A DNA stretch of 49,026 nt from JAKLFA01 sp038222225 (lineage in GTDB: Bacteria > Omnitrophota > Gorgyraeia > Zapsychrales > JANLHA01), in assembly GCA_038222225.1 (NCBI GenBank), contig JBBRHV010000011.1, positions 1 through 49,026 of the forward strand, given 5' to 3'. Below the pieces are notes generated by a model that worked only from the letters and a program-made list of their open reading frames with translations, searched no databases and was not told the DNA's origin. Shown here piece by piece: positions 1-8,128 of this stretch; positions within the stretch are counted from its first letter, which is position 1, and each line of letters starts with the position of its first letter. The position numbers were made by a program, and so were the translations under genes.

Positions 1-93
1 CGACATTCGTCACTTGGTTACAAAACGCCCTGGTCGGTATTTTCAGGGTTGGAATTCATAGATCCGGTATTGGCGGCTTCACAGAAAATTTAA
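1..93 (+). CDS. IS3-family transposase (OrfB), C-terminal end, partial
   Basis: The frame is open from base 1 to a TAA at 91-93 and encodes 30 residues beginning RHSSLGYKTP. The (R)HSSLGY-TP signature lies close to the C-terminus of the rve/DDE integrase (OrfB) of IS3-family elements, so only the tail of the transposase is in the window. The stop is followed 45 bp later by an IS-end-like sequence that interrupts the neighbouring membrane-protein gene, which agrees with this being the 3' end of the element. The catalytic DDE residues lie outside the window and cannot be checked. Confidence 0.75.
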   Translation, partial: RHSSLGYKTPWSVFSGLEFIDPVLAASQKI

Positions 94-138
94 GTCGCCT
101 CTGCAGGGAAAAATTGGTCTAGACAAAAGGGGCCAGCA
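1..138 (+). mobile_element. Right end of an IS3-family insertion sequence
   Basis: Read inward on the minus strand from 138, the end begins TGCTGGCCCCTTTTGTCTAG. This has the TG terminus and the CCCC/TTTTGT/GACC character of IS3-group terminal repeats. Homology of the disrupted gene to its intact paralogue at 880-2241 stops exactly after the His-Ala-Thr-Ile codons, at 138/139, so the junction can be placed to the base. The left end and the target duplication are outside the window. Confidence 0.7.
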
Positions 139-808
139 TAATTGTCGCATGAAACTGAAAAAATGCAGAGCTCACCAACAAGGATACGCCCAACAACGCA
201 TATGCGCGACTGATAAAATTTTGCAAGACCCCATACAGCAACAATAATAAAGAGCCGTAAAAACAAGGCTGGACAATTTTAATCACCGTATCATTCCACT
301 GAGAAAAATTTGCCGCGATCCAAAAATGCATGAGCGAAACATGAAAAGGATAGGAAGCATGCGGCAAATTCTGATTAAATTCAAATGAACGCTCGAAGAA
401 AAAAACCTTAGACTTGAATACAACTGTCGCAATGGCATCCCAGCCATGTACCGGATAGGCCGTAGCCACAAAAAATGCAGACAGAAAACCCATCCCGATG
501 AAGACCAGCAAAGCCCATTCAAATCCACTGAAACGGATCTGAATATCACCTGGACGAACATCGACCCATGATCGACATTTCCAAAATAGCACGCACGCCA
601 CCGCGCACAGCGGAAGATTCATGACCGGCCACATTAACGGCACGCGAAATGATCCCAATAGAAAGATCCATGTTGCGATTGCCCCCATTCCAAATCCATA
701 CGACAAGCCCAGCCTTAGGCATTCTGAAAGTTTCGGGAAAACCCATGCCACAAGCACATATCCAAGTAAAACCGGGAATAGCAAACTATAAAAAAAGGCA
801 ACCAGCAT
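139..808 (-). pseudogene. GT-C-like polytopic membrane protein, 3' end lost to the IS3 insertion
   Basis: About 223 codons of genuine sequence remain, from ATG 808 (preceded by AGGGAGAGG) to 139. The frame then runs into the IS end and stops at 119-121. It is a close paralogue of the 453-residue protein at 880-2241, sharing the N-terminal membrane segments, a GWDAIATVVFKSKVFFFERS loop and the LPHASYPFH motif. The catalytic-type aromatic/Asp loop follows the third membrane segment in both copies. About half the protein is missing, including the C-terminal membrane segments, so it is unlikely to work. The intact paralogue resembles dolichyl-phosphate-mannose-type (GT39/PMT_2, GT-C) glycosyltransferases; this family placement rests on topology and motif layout, not a search. 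Confidence 0.75.
211..447. repeat. Gene-conversion-like tract, copy 1
   Basis: This 237-bp stretch differs from 1641-1877 at only three positions by eye, whereas sequence on both sides in the two paralogues is clearly more divergent. The sharp drop in identity at both borders suggests gene conversion or a recent partial duplication. Confidence 0.7.
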
Positions 809-879
809 ATCCTCTCCCTAAAGCCGTATTTTCCATGAAAGCGACGGCAACTTTTTTCCAGCAAAAAAATTTTTTATAT

Positions 880-2241
880 TCAGCTTGAACCATTTTTTAA
901 AAAAATCTGTTCTAAGGCAATTGCCGATGTAAACGGGATGAGTGGAAAATATTGCAAAATAAGACGAGACATTGGCTCGTAGATATTCCTCCCAACAAGA
1001 CTTAAGGCAGGAGTGAAGATAAACAATGCGACCTGAGCGGCAATGAAGAACAGTATACACAAACCCCCGCAACGCAATGCAAAACTCATTTCTCGACGAA
1101 CGACATAGAATTGCGCAAAACACACCAGAAAAAAAATATAGAAGTTCCCTCCCCAATTTGCACTGATGGTGAAATTGATCACATTGAGACGCAGCATATA
1201 AATCATGTTCGCGACGAGATGCGACGAAAGCACAAGTACTGTTCTTCCCGGTTCGCCCATAGGAACTCCATATGCGCTTTTGAAAAAAGTAAAGTAAAAA
1301 TACAGAGCAATCGCTGGACCGCATAAAGCCACAAGATTTCGAATGTGTTCCTTGAAAAAAACTGATTTTAAGCGGCTTCTGATCAAAGACGACCCGTAAA
1401 GCAGCAGCATGACACCCATGCCTATTAAGCCTTCATATTTGACAAAACATGCCAACGCGGCAAATAAACCGGAAATCAAAAAAAACTTTGGCTTATTCTG
1501 ATTAAATCCCAAAATCAAAATCCATAACGCCCCGCACATATAATAACTCAAAATCAAGTCTGTGTAAGCAACGGTCGCATGAAACAGAGGAAATGCAGAA
1601 CTCACAAGCAAACCGACTCCCAGCAAAGCATATGTACGGCTGATAAAATTTCGCAAGACCCCATACAGCAACAATAATAAAGAGCCGTAAAAACAAGGCT
1701 GGACAATTTTAATCACCGTATCATTCCACTGAGAAAAATTTGCCGCGATCCAAAAATACATGAGCGAAACATGAAAAGGATAGGAAGCATGCGGCAAATT
1801 CTGATTAAATTCAAATGAACGCTCAAAGAAAAAAACCTTAGACTTGAATACAACTGTCGCAATGGCATCCCAGCCATATACCGAATATGCCGTGGCCACA
1901 AAAAATACAAGCATAAAATTCACCACAATAAAAATAAGCAGCGACCATTCCAGCCCACTGAATTGCCGCTGAATATCGACCGAACGAGCGTTGACATTTG
2001 ACAAACATTTCCAAAACAGCACACAGGCCACCGCGCACAGCGGAATATTCATGACCGGCCATATCAATGGCAGCACGTTCACCGATCCTAGCAAAAAGAC
2101 CCAGGTTGCGATGACCCCCATTCCAAATCCATACGATAAACCCAACTTTAAGCATTCTGACAGCTTTGGAAAAACCCCTGCAACACAAACATATCCCAGC
2201 ACAAAAGGGAATAACAGACTGTAGAAAAACGGGACGAACAT
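880..2241 (-). CDS. GT-C-like polytopic membrane glycosyltransferase (PMT_2/GT39-like), 453 aa
   Basis: The protein has roughly eleven hydrophobic segments over 453 residues, a normal length for bacterial GT39-like enzymes that move sugars from polyprenyl carriers at the periplasmic face. An acidic loop after the third segment (VYGWDAIATVVFKSKVFFFE) and a later AYTDL/ACFVKYEG region match the usual order of an Asp-containing first loop and a Lys-Glu segment. The ATG at 2241 follows AAGGAGG by 4 bp. The gene overlaps nothing but starts one base before the stop codon of the small partner gene at 2243-2926, so the two are probably translated together. Acceptor and donor cannot be told from sequence; a surface glycan role is inferred from its neighbours. 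Confidence 0.65.
   Translation of the reverse strand: MFVPFFYSLLFPFVLGYVCVAGVFPKLSECLKLGLSYGFGMGVIATWVFLLGSVNVLPLIWPVMNIPLCAVACVLFWKCLSNVNARSVDIQRQFSGLEWSLLIFIVVNFMLVFFVATAYSVYGWDAIATVVFKSKVFFFERSFEFNQNLPHASYPFHVSLMYFWIAANFSQWNDTVIKIVQPCFYGSLLLLLYGVLRNFISRTYALLGVGLLVSSAFPLFHATVAYTDLILSYYMCGALWILILGFNQNKPKFFLISGLFAALACFVKYEGLIGMGVMLLLYGSSLIRSRLKSVFFKEHIRNLVALCGPAIALYFYFTFFKSAYGVPMGEPGRTVLVLSSHLVANMIYMLRLNVINFTISANWGGNFYIFFLVCFAQFYVVRREMSFALRCGGLCILFFIAAQVALFIFTPALSLVGRNIYEPMSRLILQYFPLIPFTSAIALEQIFLKNGSS
1641..1877. repeat. Gene-conversion-like tract, copy 2
   Basis: Partner of 211-447 within the intact paralogue. Both copies are 237 bp with no gaps, differing at the Cys/Arg-region T/C site near the start and two G/A sites. 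Confidence 0.7.
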
Positions 2242-2242
2242 A

Positions 2243-2926
2243 CTACCTCCTTAGAGCCATGTCTTCTTTAAGCGCGACGGCAACTCCCTTTTCCAGAAAA
2301 AGAACCGTTTTATATTCAGAAGGAATGACGCCTGGCAATCCATAAACATCGAGGAATAAACACCCGTCAGAGATCCCCGAACGAACGCCGCGAATATCTA
2401 CCGGGTAAAGATGATATGCTAGACTGCGTCCCAAATAAAAATATGGATCTTTGTCTGTTGGAAAATCGCTCTGAAAATCCAGCTTCATTCTCGATCGCGG
2501 CAAGATAAGCTTAATCCGCTCTGCTAAAATCTTTGGGTTCTCTGGACCCGACCAATAATGCCCAACCTTAACAAGCCGCCAACCGGAAACATCAAAGTCC
2601 TTATCCAAATCAGAGATCAACCCCGCAATCTGAAAAAAATAGAATACAAAGTGCAGTACAATCAATCCAAAAACGATATTCTGAAGAACCGCCTTTCGGT
2701 TCCTCTCAAGAAAGATCGCAACGATAGACCCAATAAGAAAAGAACCGACTAGGATAGAAAACGGATTCGCGCCCCCAGGAAGCAAGCCGATCAAAGAACG
2801 GTTGACTGATATGTCACTCAACGCTACGGGCAGCTCCCGTGATAAATCAAGCGGAGGATGCCCGCAGGCCCAAGCCACCGCAAAAAAACTCAATACATAG
2901 AGAATAGTCAACTTAACAAATCTCAT
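2243..2926 (-). CDS. Small membrane-anchored partner protein of the GT-C gene, 227 aa, unknown family
   Basis: ATG 2926 is preceded by AAGGGGG and is preferred over the TTG at 2941. The first membrane segment contains FFAVAWACG, a second and third follow near residues 55-110, and the C-terminal half is soluble with the motif DPYFYLGRSLAYHLYP. The protein at 4348-4986 has the same plan: a WVCG segment, then DPCFYVKRALEYYLYP at the matching place. Both precede a large GT-C-like gene with almost no spacing, so they look like obligate partners. I do not recognise the family. A role as a periplasmic accessory or acceptor-binding subunit is only inferred from the pairing. Confidence 0.6.
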   Translation of the reverse strand: MRFVKLTILYVLSFFAVAWACGHPPLDLSRELPVALSDISVNRSLIGLLPGGANPFSILVGSFLIGSIVAIFLERNRKAVLQNIVFGLIVLHFVFYFFQIAGLISDLDKDFDVSGWRLVKVGHYWSGPENPKILAERIKLILPRSRMKLDFQSDFPTDKDPYFYLGRSLAYHLYPVDIRGVRSGISDGCLFLDVYGLPGVIPSEYKTVLFLEKGVAVALKEDMALRR

Positions 2927-2944
2927 GTGGCCCCCTTGCAAATT

Positions 2945-4264
2945 TTATTTTCCATTACGTCCTGTTTTTTCAAAAATAAAGGCATCTAAACAAATCGCGT
3001 TCATCATGGCCACCAAAGGAAAAAACTGAAGGACAGCGCGCGATAAAACACCCGTCATATATTGAAAATTATTCGTCAGGATAAAACACCCGGACCATGC
3101 CAGCCAAAAAAGAGAAATCCCGATAAAAAGATAACCGGACAATCGATTCTTATAAAACGGAGTCAGCACAATCACCGCGATCCATAAAAACCAGTTCACA
3201 TTCCAATTGACTAAATAAAACAAGCTCTGAGCAGCTGCCAAAAGAAAGCTTTTAAAACGAACAACCGCCTCGTTAAGATCTAACATTCGAAACCGATCAG
3301 CAAAAATCAAAAGCCCCAACCGTTGCTTGTAGATCCAGTGAACTCCGAATACGAGAACAAAGAAAACACCCAAGAACATTGTTCGCTTTAAAAATTTTCC
3401 CATTCGCATGGATTCTTGCGAGCGCCATACCAAAAACACATACAAGCAATACACGATCAATAGAAAAACAACCCCTTCCAGCTTGGTCCAGGCCCCCAAA
3501 GCAGCGCAAAGCCCGGCGATCAACAGCAACCGCTCATCCTGAATTTTTACCGATTCAAAAACGAGCAGGATCGCTGAACAAATATAAACAGACAGTGGAA
3601 GATCCGCATAGCCGATTGTCGCATGATACACCGGAAGATTTGCGCATAACATCAGAAAAAGCGCAATCCAGGCAGCCCTGCTGGAAACATGTTCCTTCAG
3701 AAATGACCATACAACCGCAAGAAGAGAGATGAAAAACATCGGAAACGGCAGCTGAATAAAATAATCACTCCAATACCCTAAATTCAGATTCAGCCAAAAC
3801 TGAAAAAGCGGAATCCCCAAAGGAGCGGAGGGATGCGGCAGACCATGACCGTATTGAAAGCTCCGTTCAAAAAAAACCACCTTAGCCTGAAAGGCAATAT
3901 ACGACAATGAATCCCAGGCATAAGTCTGAAAAGCATATGCAGCTACAAAAATAAAAAGCATATTTAAAAAAACGCTGATTGAAATCCAAAACCGGAAATC
4001 CAGAACACGGCGCCCCAACCATTGAATTCTGTTCCGGTCCTTTATGCACTTTTTCAATTCTCGTAAAATGAATAACCATATCGCAGCACCAAAAATTGGA
4101 ATATTGACAACCATGACCGTTAAAGGAAGTCGCATCACTCCCAGCACAAAGACCCAAAAAGAAATCAGGCCGGCGCCCACACAAAAAGCCAAACTATAAC
4201 GCCATGCCGGCCTAGATTGAGGAGATAAAGCTGCAATGACTTCATGCCCCAAAAAAAAGGGCAC
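2945..4264 (-). CDS. GT-C-like polytopic membrane glycosyltransferase, paralogue of 880-2241
   Basis: The 439 residues from GTG 4264 share the plan of the gene at 880-2241: a QTYAWDSLSYIAFQAKVVFF loop, a LPHPSAPLG motif, then YHATIGYADL and AWTKLEG segments. The GTG has no Shine-Dalgarno sequence. The frame stays open upstream, and AAGGAG at 4317-4322 sits 7 bp before an in-frame ATT at 4309, which would add 15 mostly hydrophobic residues like the N-termini of the paralogues. A non-AUG start at 4309 (or ATA 4315) is therefore quite possible. It lies 83 bp after the small partner gene at 4348-4986 and directly before 2243-2926, in one minus-strand operon. Confidence 0.65.
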   Translation of the reverse strand: MPFFLGHEVIAALSPQSRPAWRYSLAFCVGAGLISFWVFVLGVMRLPLTVMVVNIPIFGAAIWLFILRELKKCIKDRNRIQWLGRRVLDFRFWISISVFLNMLFIFVAAYAFQTYAWDSLSYIAFQAKVVFFERSFQYGHGLPHPSAPLGIPLFQFWLNLNLGYWSDYFIQLPFPMFFISLLAVVWSFLKEHVSSRAAWIALFLMLCANLPVYHATIGYADLPLSVYICSAILLVFESVKIQDERLLLIAGLCAALGAWTKLEGVVFLLIVYCLYVFLVWRSQESMRMGKFLKRTMFLGVFFVLVFGVHWIYKQRLGLLIFADRFRMLDLNEAVVRFKSFLLAAAQSLFYLVNWNVNWFLWIAVIVLTPFYKNRLSGYLFIGISLFWLAWSGCFILTNNFQYMTGVLSRAVLQFFPLVAMMNAICLDAFIFEKTGRNGK

Positions 4265-4347
4265 GGCAAGGCAAAATCCCGAAATAAATAATTTAAAAAA
4301 AATATAAATATTTATGCTCCTTAAGTTTCCCCGTCACATCTGATCTA

Positions 4348-4986
4348 TCAGTGCTTTTTTGCGGTCAAAACATCCTCTTCGAAAGTCAGATCGCCTTCTA
4401 TGTTTTGGCCCCGGATATCCGCGACATCAATCGGATATAAATAATACTCCAACGCCCGCTTAACATAAAAACAAGGGTCCTGGCTGCAGTCCTCACCCAT
4501 ATCGAGCTGCAAGCTTAGCGCTTGGCCTGGATATTTCTCATGAACCGAATTTGCCTGTCGAACCGCAAAATGAAGCATTTGAGGAAGCTTCTCGCGTATT
4601 GTGAATTTTTGAAAATCAAACTCAACATTCTTTTTTAGAAAATGCCGTTGTCCTCTTAGCTGAAACAACATGAAAATAGACCCGACGCAGATCAAACCGA
4701 TAAAAATATTTTTTCTCAACACAACAAAATCAAAATTTGCTTTCTTTGCTGACAAGCCATAGGTGACCAAAAGACCGATTCCATAAACACCTGCCAGGAA
4801 TAGAACCGGAGATAGTTCGAATTGAAGAGGCAAACGGTGAAGCTCAAAACCGTTTAATCCCGGATCATAAATGGCAATGGGAAATAACATATAGATTGCA
4901 ATCGGGTTATATCCGCACACCCATCCGACAGCAAAAAACGCGCCGCAATAAATACCGATGTACTTTAATGGATTCATGCTATTCAT
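4348..4986 (-). CDS. Small membrane-anchored partner protein, paralogue of 2243-2926
   Basis: About 212 residues with three hydrophobic segments in the N-terminal half (the first holds FFAVGWVCGYNP) and a soluble C-terminal half ending in a DPCFYVKRALEYYLYPIDV motif. The start is uncertain: ATG 4986 and ATG 4977 are both possible and neither has a clear ribosome binding site. It is the first gene of the minus-strand cluster that runs down to the IS3 insertion. The same motif order in 2243-2926, each followed by a GT-C-like gene, suggests a duplicated two-gene unit. No family is recognised. Confidence 0.6.
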   Translation of the reverse strand: MNSMNPLKYIGIYCGAFFAVGWVCGYNPIAIYMLFPIAIYDPGLNGFELHRLPLQFELSPVLFLAGVYGIGLLVTYGLSAKKANFDFVVLRKNIFIGLICVGSIFMLFQLRGQRHFLKKNVEFDFQKFTIREKLPQMLHFAVRQANSVHEKYPGQALSLQLDMGEDCSQDPCFYVKRALEYYLYPIDVADIRGQNIEGDLTFEEDVLTAKKH

Positions 4987-5037
4987 TATAGAGAAAAACA
5001 AACACCCATCAAATCATGTTTATTTTTTTTATGCGGC

Positions 5038-5065
5038 TTGCAAAAACTGAAAGGCCGCTTATAAT
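5038..5065 (+). promoter_or_regulatory. Probable sigma-70 promoter of gpsA
   Basis: TTGCAA at 5038-5043 and a perfect TATAAT at 5060-5065 are separated by 16 bp in the 218-bp gap between divergent genes. The predicted leader before ATG 5205 is about 130 nt and contains the 7-bp hairpin at 5150-5170. Confidence 0.5.
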
Positions 5066-5149
5066 AATCATAAGGCTGCACGGATAATGCTTAAAACGAT
5101 CTGTTTTACCTGGCGCGGGCCTAAAATCCCTGCCGGCGGGCCGATCGAA

Positions 5150-5170
5150 TCCACGGACAAAGCCCGTGGA
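5150..5170 (+). other. Hairpin in the gpsA leader
   Basis: TCCACGG at 5150-5156 pairs perfectly with CCGTGGA at 5164-5170 across a 7-nt loop. It covers an in-frame GTG at 5166, one reason to reject that codon as the gpsA start. Confidence 0.4.
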
Positions 5171-5204
5171 AAAAGTGAAGGCTGTGACACAAAGGATCGC
5201 CGCT

Positions 5205-6212
5205 ATGGGCCGTGAAACAATCACATTTATTGGAGATGGAAGCTGGGGCACAACGCTGGCCGTCTACCTCGCGCAACGCGGACATCCGGTTCTTCTATGG
5301 GGCGCGTTTCCGGAAAATGTGCGCGCCATGAAGCGAGAAGGAGAAAATAAAAACTTTCTTCCAGGGATCCGGTTCCCGAAAACCCTGACGCCGACCGACG
5401 ACCTTGAACAGGCGTTCAAGCAGTCCGATGTTCTTATTTTATCAACGCCATCACAATATCTTGATTCCGTGCTTAGGCGCATAAAAAAAATATCTTCGGC
5501 TAAAGAACTCCGTTCAAAAACCATTCTCAGCATTGTCAAAGGCATTGATACTCGCAAACTCCTGTGTATGTCTGCCCTTATTGAGGAAGAGCTGGGCAAA
5601 GTGAAACTCGCCGTGCTCTCCGGACCAACCATTGCCAAGGAAGTTGCCCGCAACATCCCATCCACCGCTGTCGTTGCCTCCAAAAATCCGCGGACAGCGC
5701 AACACATTCAAGCCCTCTTCAACTCTCAGACATTCCGGATCTACCGCAGCAGCGACATCAACGGTGTCGAGCTGGGGGGAAGCCTTAAAAATGTCATCGC
5801 CATTGCCTGCGGAGTCTGCGATGGATTGGGTTACGGAACAAACACAAAATCCGCCCTCCTCACACGGGGACTTGTGGAAATGATCCGCCTTGGAACACGC
5901 TTAGGCGCCCGGCCAAAAACATTTTACGGTTTGGCAGGTTTGGGAGACTTGGCGACCACCTGTTTTAACCCTTCCAGCCGCAACCGTTCGGTCGGTGAGG
6001 CCTTGGGACAGGGGCAGACCATTGCCCAAATTTTGGATCGCATGAGCATGGTCGCCGAAGGCGTTGAAACCGCTAAAGCCGTTGAAAAAATCTCTAAACG
6101 GCTTCCGATTGACATGCCGATCTGCCATGAAGTTTATCAGATCATCGCAAAAAAGAAATCCCCCAAAAAGGCGGTTTTGGACCTCATGAGCCGAAAAACC
6201 AAGGCTGAATAA
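5205..6212 (+). CDS. gpsA: Glycerol-3-phosphate dehydrogenase [NAD(P)+]
   Basis: Makes sn-glycerol-3-phosphate from dihydroxyacetone phosphate for phospholipid synthesis in the cytoplasm. The N-terminus has the Rossmann fingerprint GDGSWGTTLA. Later segments GGSLKNVIAIACGVCDGLG, TRGLVEM, GLAGLGDLATTC and the basic SRNRSVGEAL loop are family hallmarks, including the catalytic Lys of SLKN. Length (335 aa) is normal. ATG 5205 follows AAAGGA by 8 bp; an upstream GTG at 5166 would add 13 residues but lies in a hairpin without a ribosome binding site. It is divergent from the membrane cluster on its left and is followed by tRNA-Pro. Confidence 0.95.
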   Translation: MGRETITFIGDGSWGTTLAVYLAQRGHPVLLWGAFPENVRAMKREGENKNFLPGIRFPKTLTPTDDLEQAFKQSDVLILSTPSQYLDSVLRRIKKISSAKELRSKTILSIVKGIDTRKLLCMSALIEEELGKVKLAVLSGPTIAKEVARNIPSTAVVASKNPRTAQHIQALFNSQTFRIYRSSDINGVELGGSLKNVIAIACGVCDGLGYGTNTKSALLTRGLVEMIRLGTRLGARPKTFYGLAGLGDLATTCFNPSSRNRSVGEALGQGQTIAQILDRMSMVAEGVETAKAVEKISKRLPIDMPICHEVYQIIAKKKSPKKAVLDLMSRKTKAE

Positions 6213-6325
6213 TTTTTTGAAAAAAACGCCCATTTGCTTATTTTTTTGGTATAATTCCTTCCAAGTTTTACTTTTCTCAAATATTGCGTTATAGTATATT
6301 TTATTATCTTTATTAGTATAACTTA

Positions 6326-6399
6326 CGGAGCGTAGCGCAGCTGGCTAGCGCACTTGTATGGGGTACAAGGGGTCGACGGTTCAAATCCGTCCGCTCCGA
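6326..6399 (+). tRNA. tRNA-Pro (anticodon GGG)
   Basis: A complete cloverleaf is visible: a 7-bp acceptor stem CGGAGCG/CGCTCCG with the C1-G72 pair typical of bacterial tRNA-Pro, D stem GCGC/GCGC, anticodon stem CTTGT/ACAAG with loop ATGGGGT (anticodon GGG, G37), T stem GACGG/CCGTC with loop TTCAAAT, and discriminator A at 6399. The 3' CCA is not encoded. It sits 28 bp upstream of the PilZ gene and may share a transcript with the amino-acid operon. Confidence 0.95.
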
Positions 6400-6426
6400 C
6401 TATTTAATCAGAACAGGGGAGCCCAC

Positions 6427-6804
6427 ATGACGAACAATCCCACTCCTAATGATGATCGCCGGAAATATATCCGGATCAGCAAAAATTTTATTTTTGATTA
6501 TTTTGATTTAGCAAAACCCTCAGAAAAGTTTCCGGCTTCTCAAATCAAAAATATAAGTTTAGGCGGTCTCTGCATCGTCACGGAAAAGCCGTTTTCCCCA
6601 GGGTCTCTCTTAGGAATTGAAATCAAAACACCCTTTTTCTCCGGATTATCGTCTTTTGAAGGAAGAGTCCTGGAATCCCATGAACGCATCCATGGTATTG
6701 TTTACGAAACACGTATTCAGTTTCAGCATCTTGACCCAGACGCAGAAAAAGTCCTGAAGCAAGCCATTCTTTTCTTCGAACGCAGCGAGAGTGAAGAATC
6801 ATGA
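6427..6804 (+). CDS. PilZ-domain protein (predicted c-di-GMP binding), 125 aa
   Basis: A single PilZ domain fills the protein. The RxxxR motif is present in DRRKYIRIS near residue 12, and the N-x-S-x-x-G motif in NISLGG near residue 44, both required for cyclic di-GMP binding. ATG 6427 has AGGGGA upstream; in-frame codons reaching back to 6358 lie inside the tRNA and are not real. The gene overlaps hom by 4 bp (ATGA), so it is translationally coupled to the threonine operon, an odd place for a second-messenger receptor. There is no other domain, so it likely acts by binding a partner. Confidence 0.85.
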   Translation: MTNNPTPNDDRRKYIRISKNFIFDYFDLAKPSEKFPASQIKNISLGGLCIVTEKPFSPGSLLGIEIKTPFFSGLSSFEGRVLESHERIHGIVYETRIQFQHLDPDAEKVLKQAILFFERSESEES

Positions 6805-8099
6805 AAACACTACGCTTAGGACTGCTCGGATACGGCAATGTCGGCGCCGGAGTTGTTGAGTTCTTAAAAAACAAACATCAGCATATTGGCGATAAATTCG
6901 GGGTTCAGTTTGAATGGCGGGGAATCTGCGACCTCCAGTTTAAAAAGAAAAAGCCCAAAGGCCTCGGTAAAATTCTTCTGACCCATGATGCGTCGGTCCT
7001 TCTGAAAGATCCCTCGATTGATGTGATCGTTGAACTCATCGGTGGCCTGCATCCCGCAAAAGAATTTGTGCTGGAAGCGCTCCAAAACGGCAAACATGTG
7101 GTCACCGCCAACAAGGCCCTGATCGCGCAGTACGGAAAAGAACTTTTTAAAACCGCCCAACAGCATAAAAAAAATATTTATTTCGAGACCTCTGTACTCG
7201 CCGGAGTCCCAATCATTAAAACATTGACCGAAGGCATTGCCGGCAATCAATACACCGGCATCTTTGGCATCATCAACGGGACCTGCAATTATATTCTTTC
7301 GGTGATGGCCGCTGAGGGTGTCGGATTTGACCAGGCGGTCAAAGAGGCTCAGGCCAAGGGATTTGCAGAAACAGACCCGACCCTTGATATCAACGGCATG
7401 GATTCCGCGTATAAGCTTTCTATTTTAACGTATTTGGCCTTTGGTAAATTCATACTCGCCAAAGACATCTACACAGAAGGCATTACCCATATTTCACATG
7501 AAGATATTCAGTATGCCAAGGAACTCGGCCTGTGCATTAAACTCTTGGGGATCGCCAAGCAAAAAGACTCCGGGATCGAAGCCCGGGTGCATCCGACTCT
7601 GATCAGCAAAAATCATCCGCTGGCTTCCATCAACGGAGTCTTAAATGCTGTTCTGATGGAGGCGGATCCTCTGGGAGATGTCATGCTTTCGGGGGAGGGA
7701 GCCGGTCAGATGGCCGCGGCCTCCGGAGTGGTCAGCGACCTTATCAATCTTTCCACGCGAGGGGACTGTGATCCGTCGAGTTTTATCGGAAATTACTACC
7801 ACGAAACGCGCGGCCTCAAACTGGCCAGCATTGACCAGATTTCGACCAAATTTTATGTACGGTTCATGGCCGTTGACAAGCCCGGGGTCTTATCAAAGAT
7901 CGCCGGGGTGTTCGGCCGTTATGGGATCGGCATTAACTCTGTTTCCCAAAAGGCACACAGCCCGTCCGGAGCAGTCCCGCTGATCATCATCACCGACTGC
8001 GCCCCTGAGAAAAAGGTTAAGCAGGCGCTCACATACATCCATGACACATTATCCGTCGTGAAGAGCCGCCCAGTCGCCATCCGCATGGAAAATCTTTAA
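6801..8099 (+). CDS. hom: Homoserine dehydrogenase with ACT domain
   Basis: Reduces aspartate semialdehyde to homoserine. The N-terminal NAD(P) fold shows LGYGNVGAGV, followed by GKHVVTANKALIA and the catalytic-domain segments GIINGTCNYIL and AEADPTLD-like sequence (FAETDPTLDINGMDSAYKL). The C-terminal ~80 residues, from about 345, form an ACT domain (FMAVDKPGVLSKIAGVFGRY), so feedback control by threonine is likely. Length (432 aa) is that of the monofunctional class common in Gram-positives and deep-branching bacteria. The start overlaps the PilZ stop by 4 bp, and thrC follows after 29 bp. Confidence 0.95.
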   Translation: MKTLRLGLLGYGNVGAGVVEFLKNKHQHIGDKFGVQFEWRGICDLQFKKKKPKGLGKILLTHDASVLLKDPSIDVIVELIGGLHPAKEFVLEALQNGKHVVTANKALIAQYGKELFKTAQQHKKNIYFETSVLAGVPIIKTLTEGIAGNQYTGIFGIINGTCNYILSVMAAEGVGFDQAVKEAQAKGFAETDPTLDINGMDSAYKLSILTYLAFGKFILAKDIYTEGITHISHEDIQYAKELGLCIKLLGIAKQKDSGIEARVHPTLISKNHPLASINGVLNAVLMEADPLGDVMLSGEGAGQMAAASGVVSDLINLSTRGDCDPSSFIGNYYHETRGLKLASIDQISTKFYVRFMAVDKPGVLSKIAGVFGRYGIGINSVSQKAHSPSGAVPLIIITDCAPEKKVKQALTYIHDTLSVVKSRPVAIRMENL

Positions 8100-8128
8100 A
8101 CATAGACCAATGACGAAGGGACAATGAA

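Noticed and set aside
5166..5204. GTG 5166 as the gpsA start
   Set aside because: It lies in the 3' arm of a perfect hairpin with no ribosome binding site; ATG 5205 has AAAGGA at good spacing and gives the normal N-terminus.
6358..6426. N-terminal extension of the PilZ gene
   Set aside because: The codons lie within tRNA-Pro and the real ATG 6427 has its own ribosome binding site.
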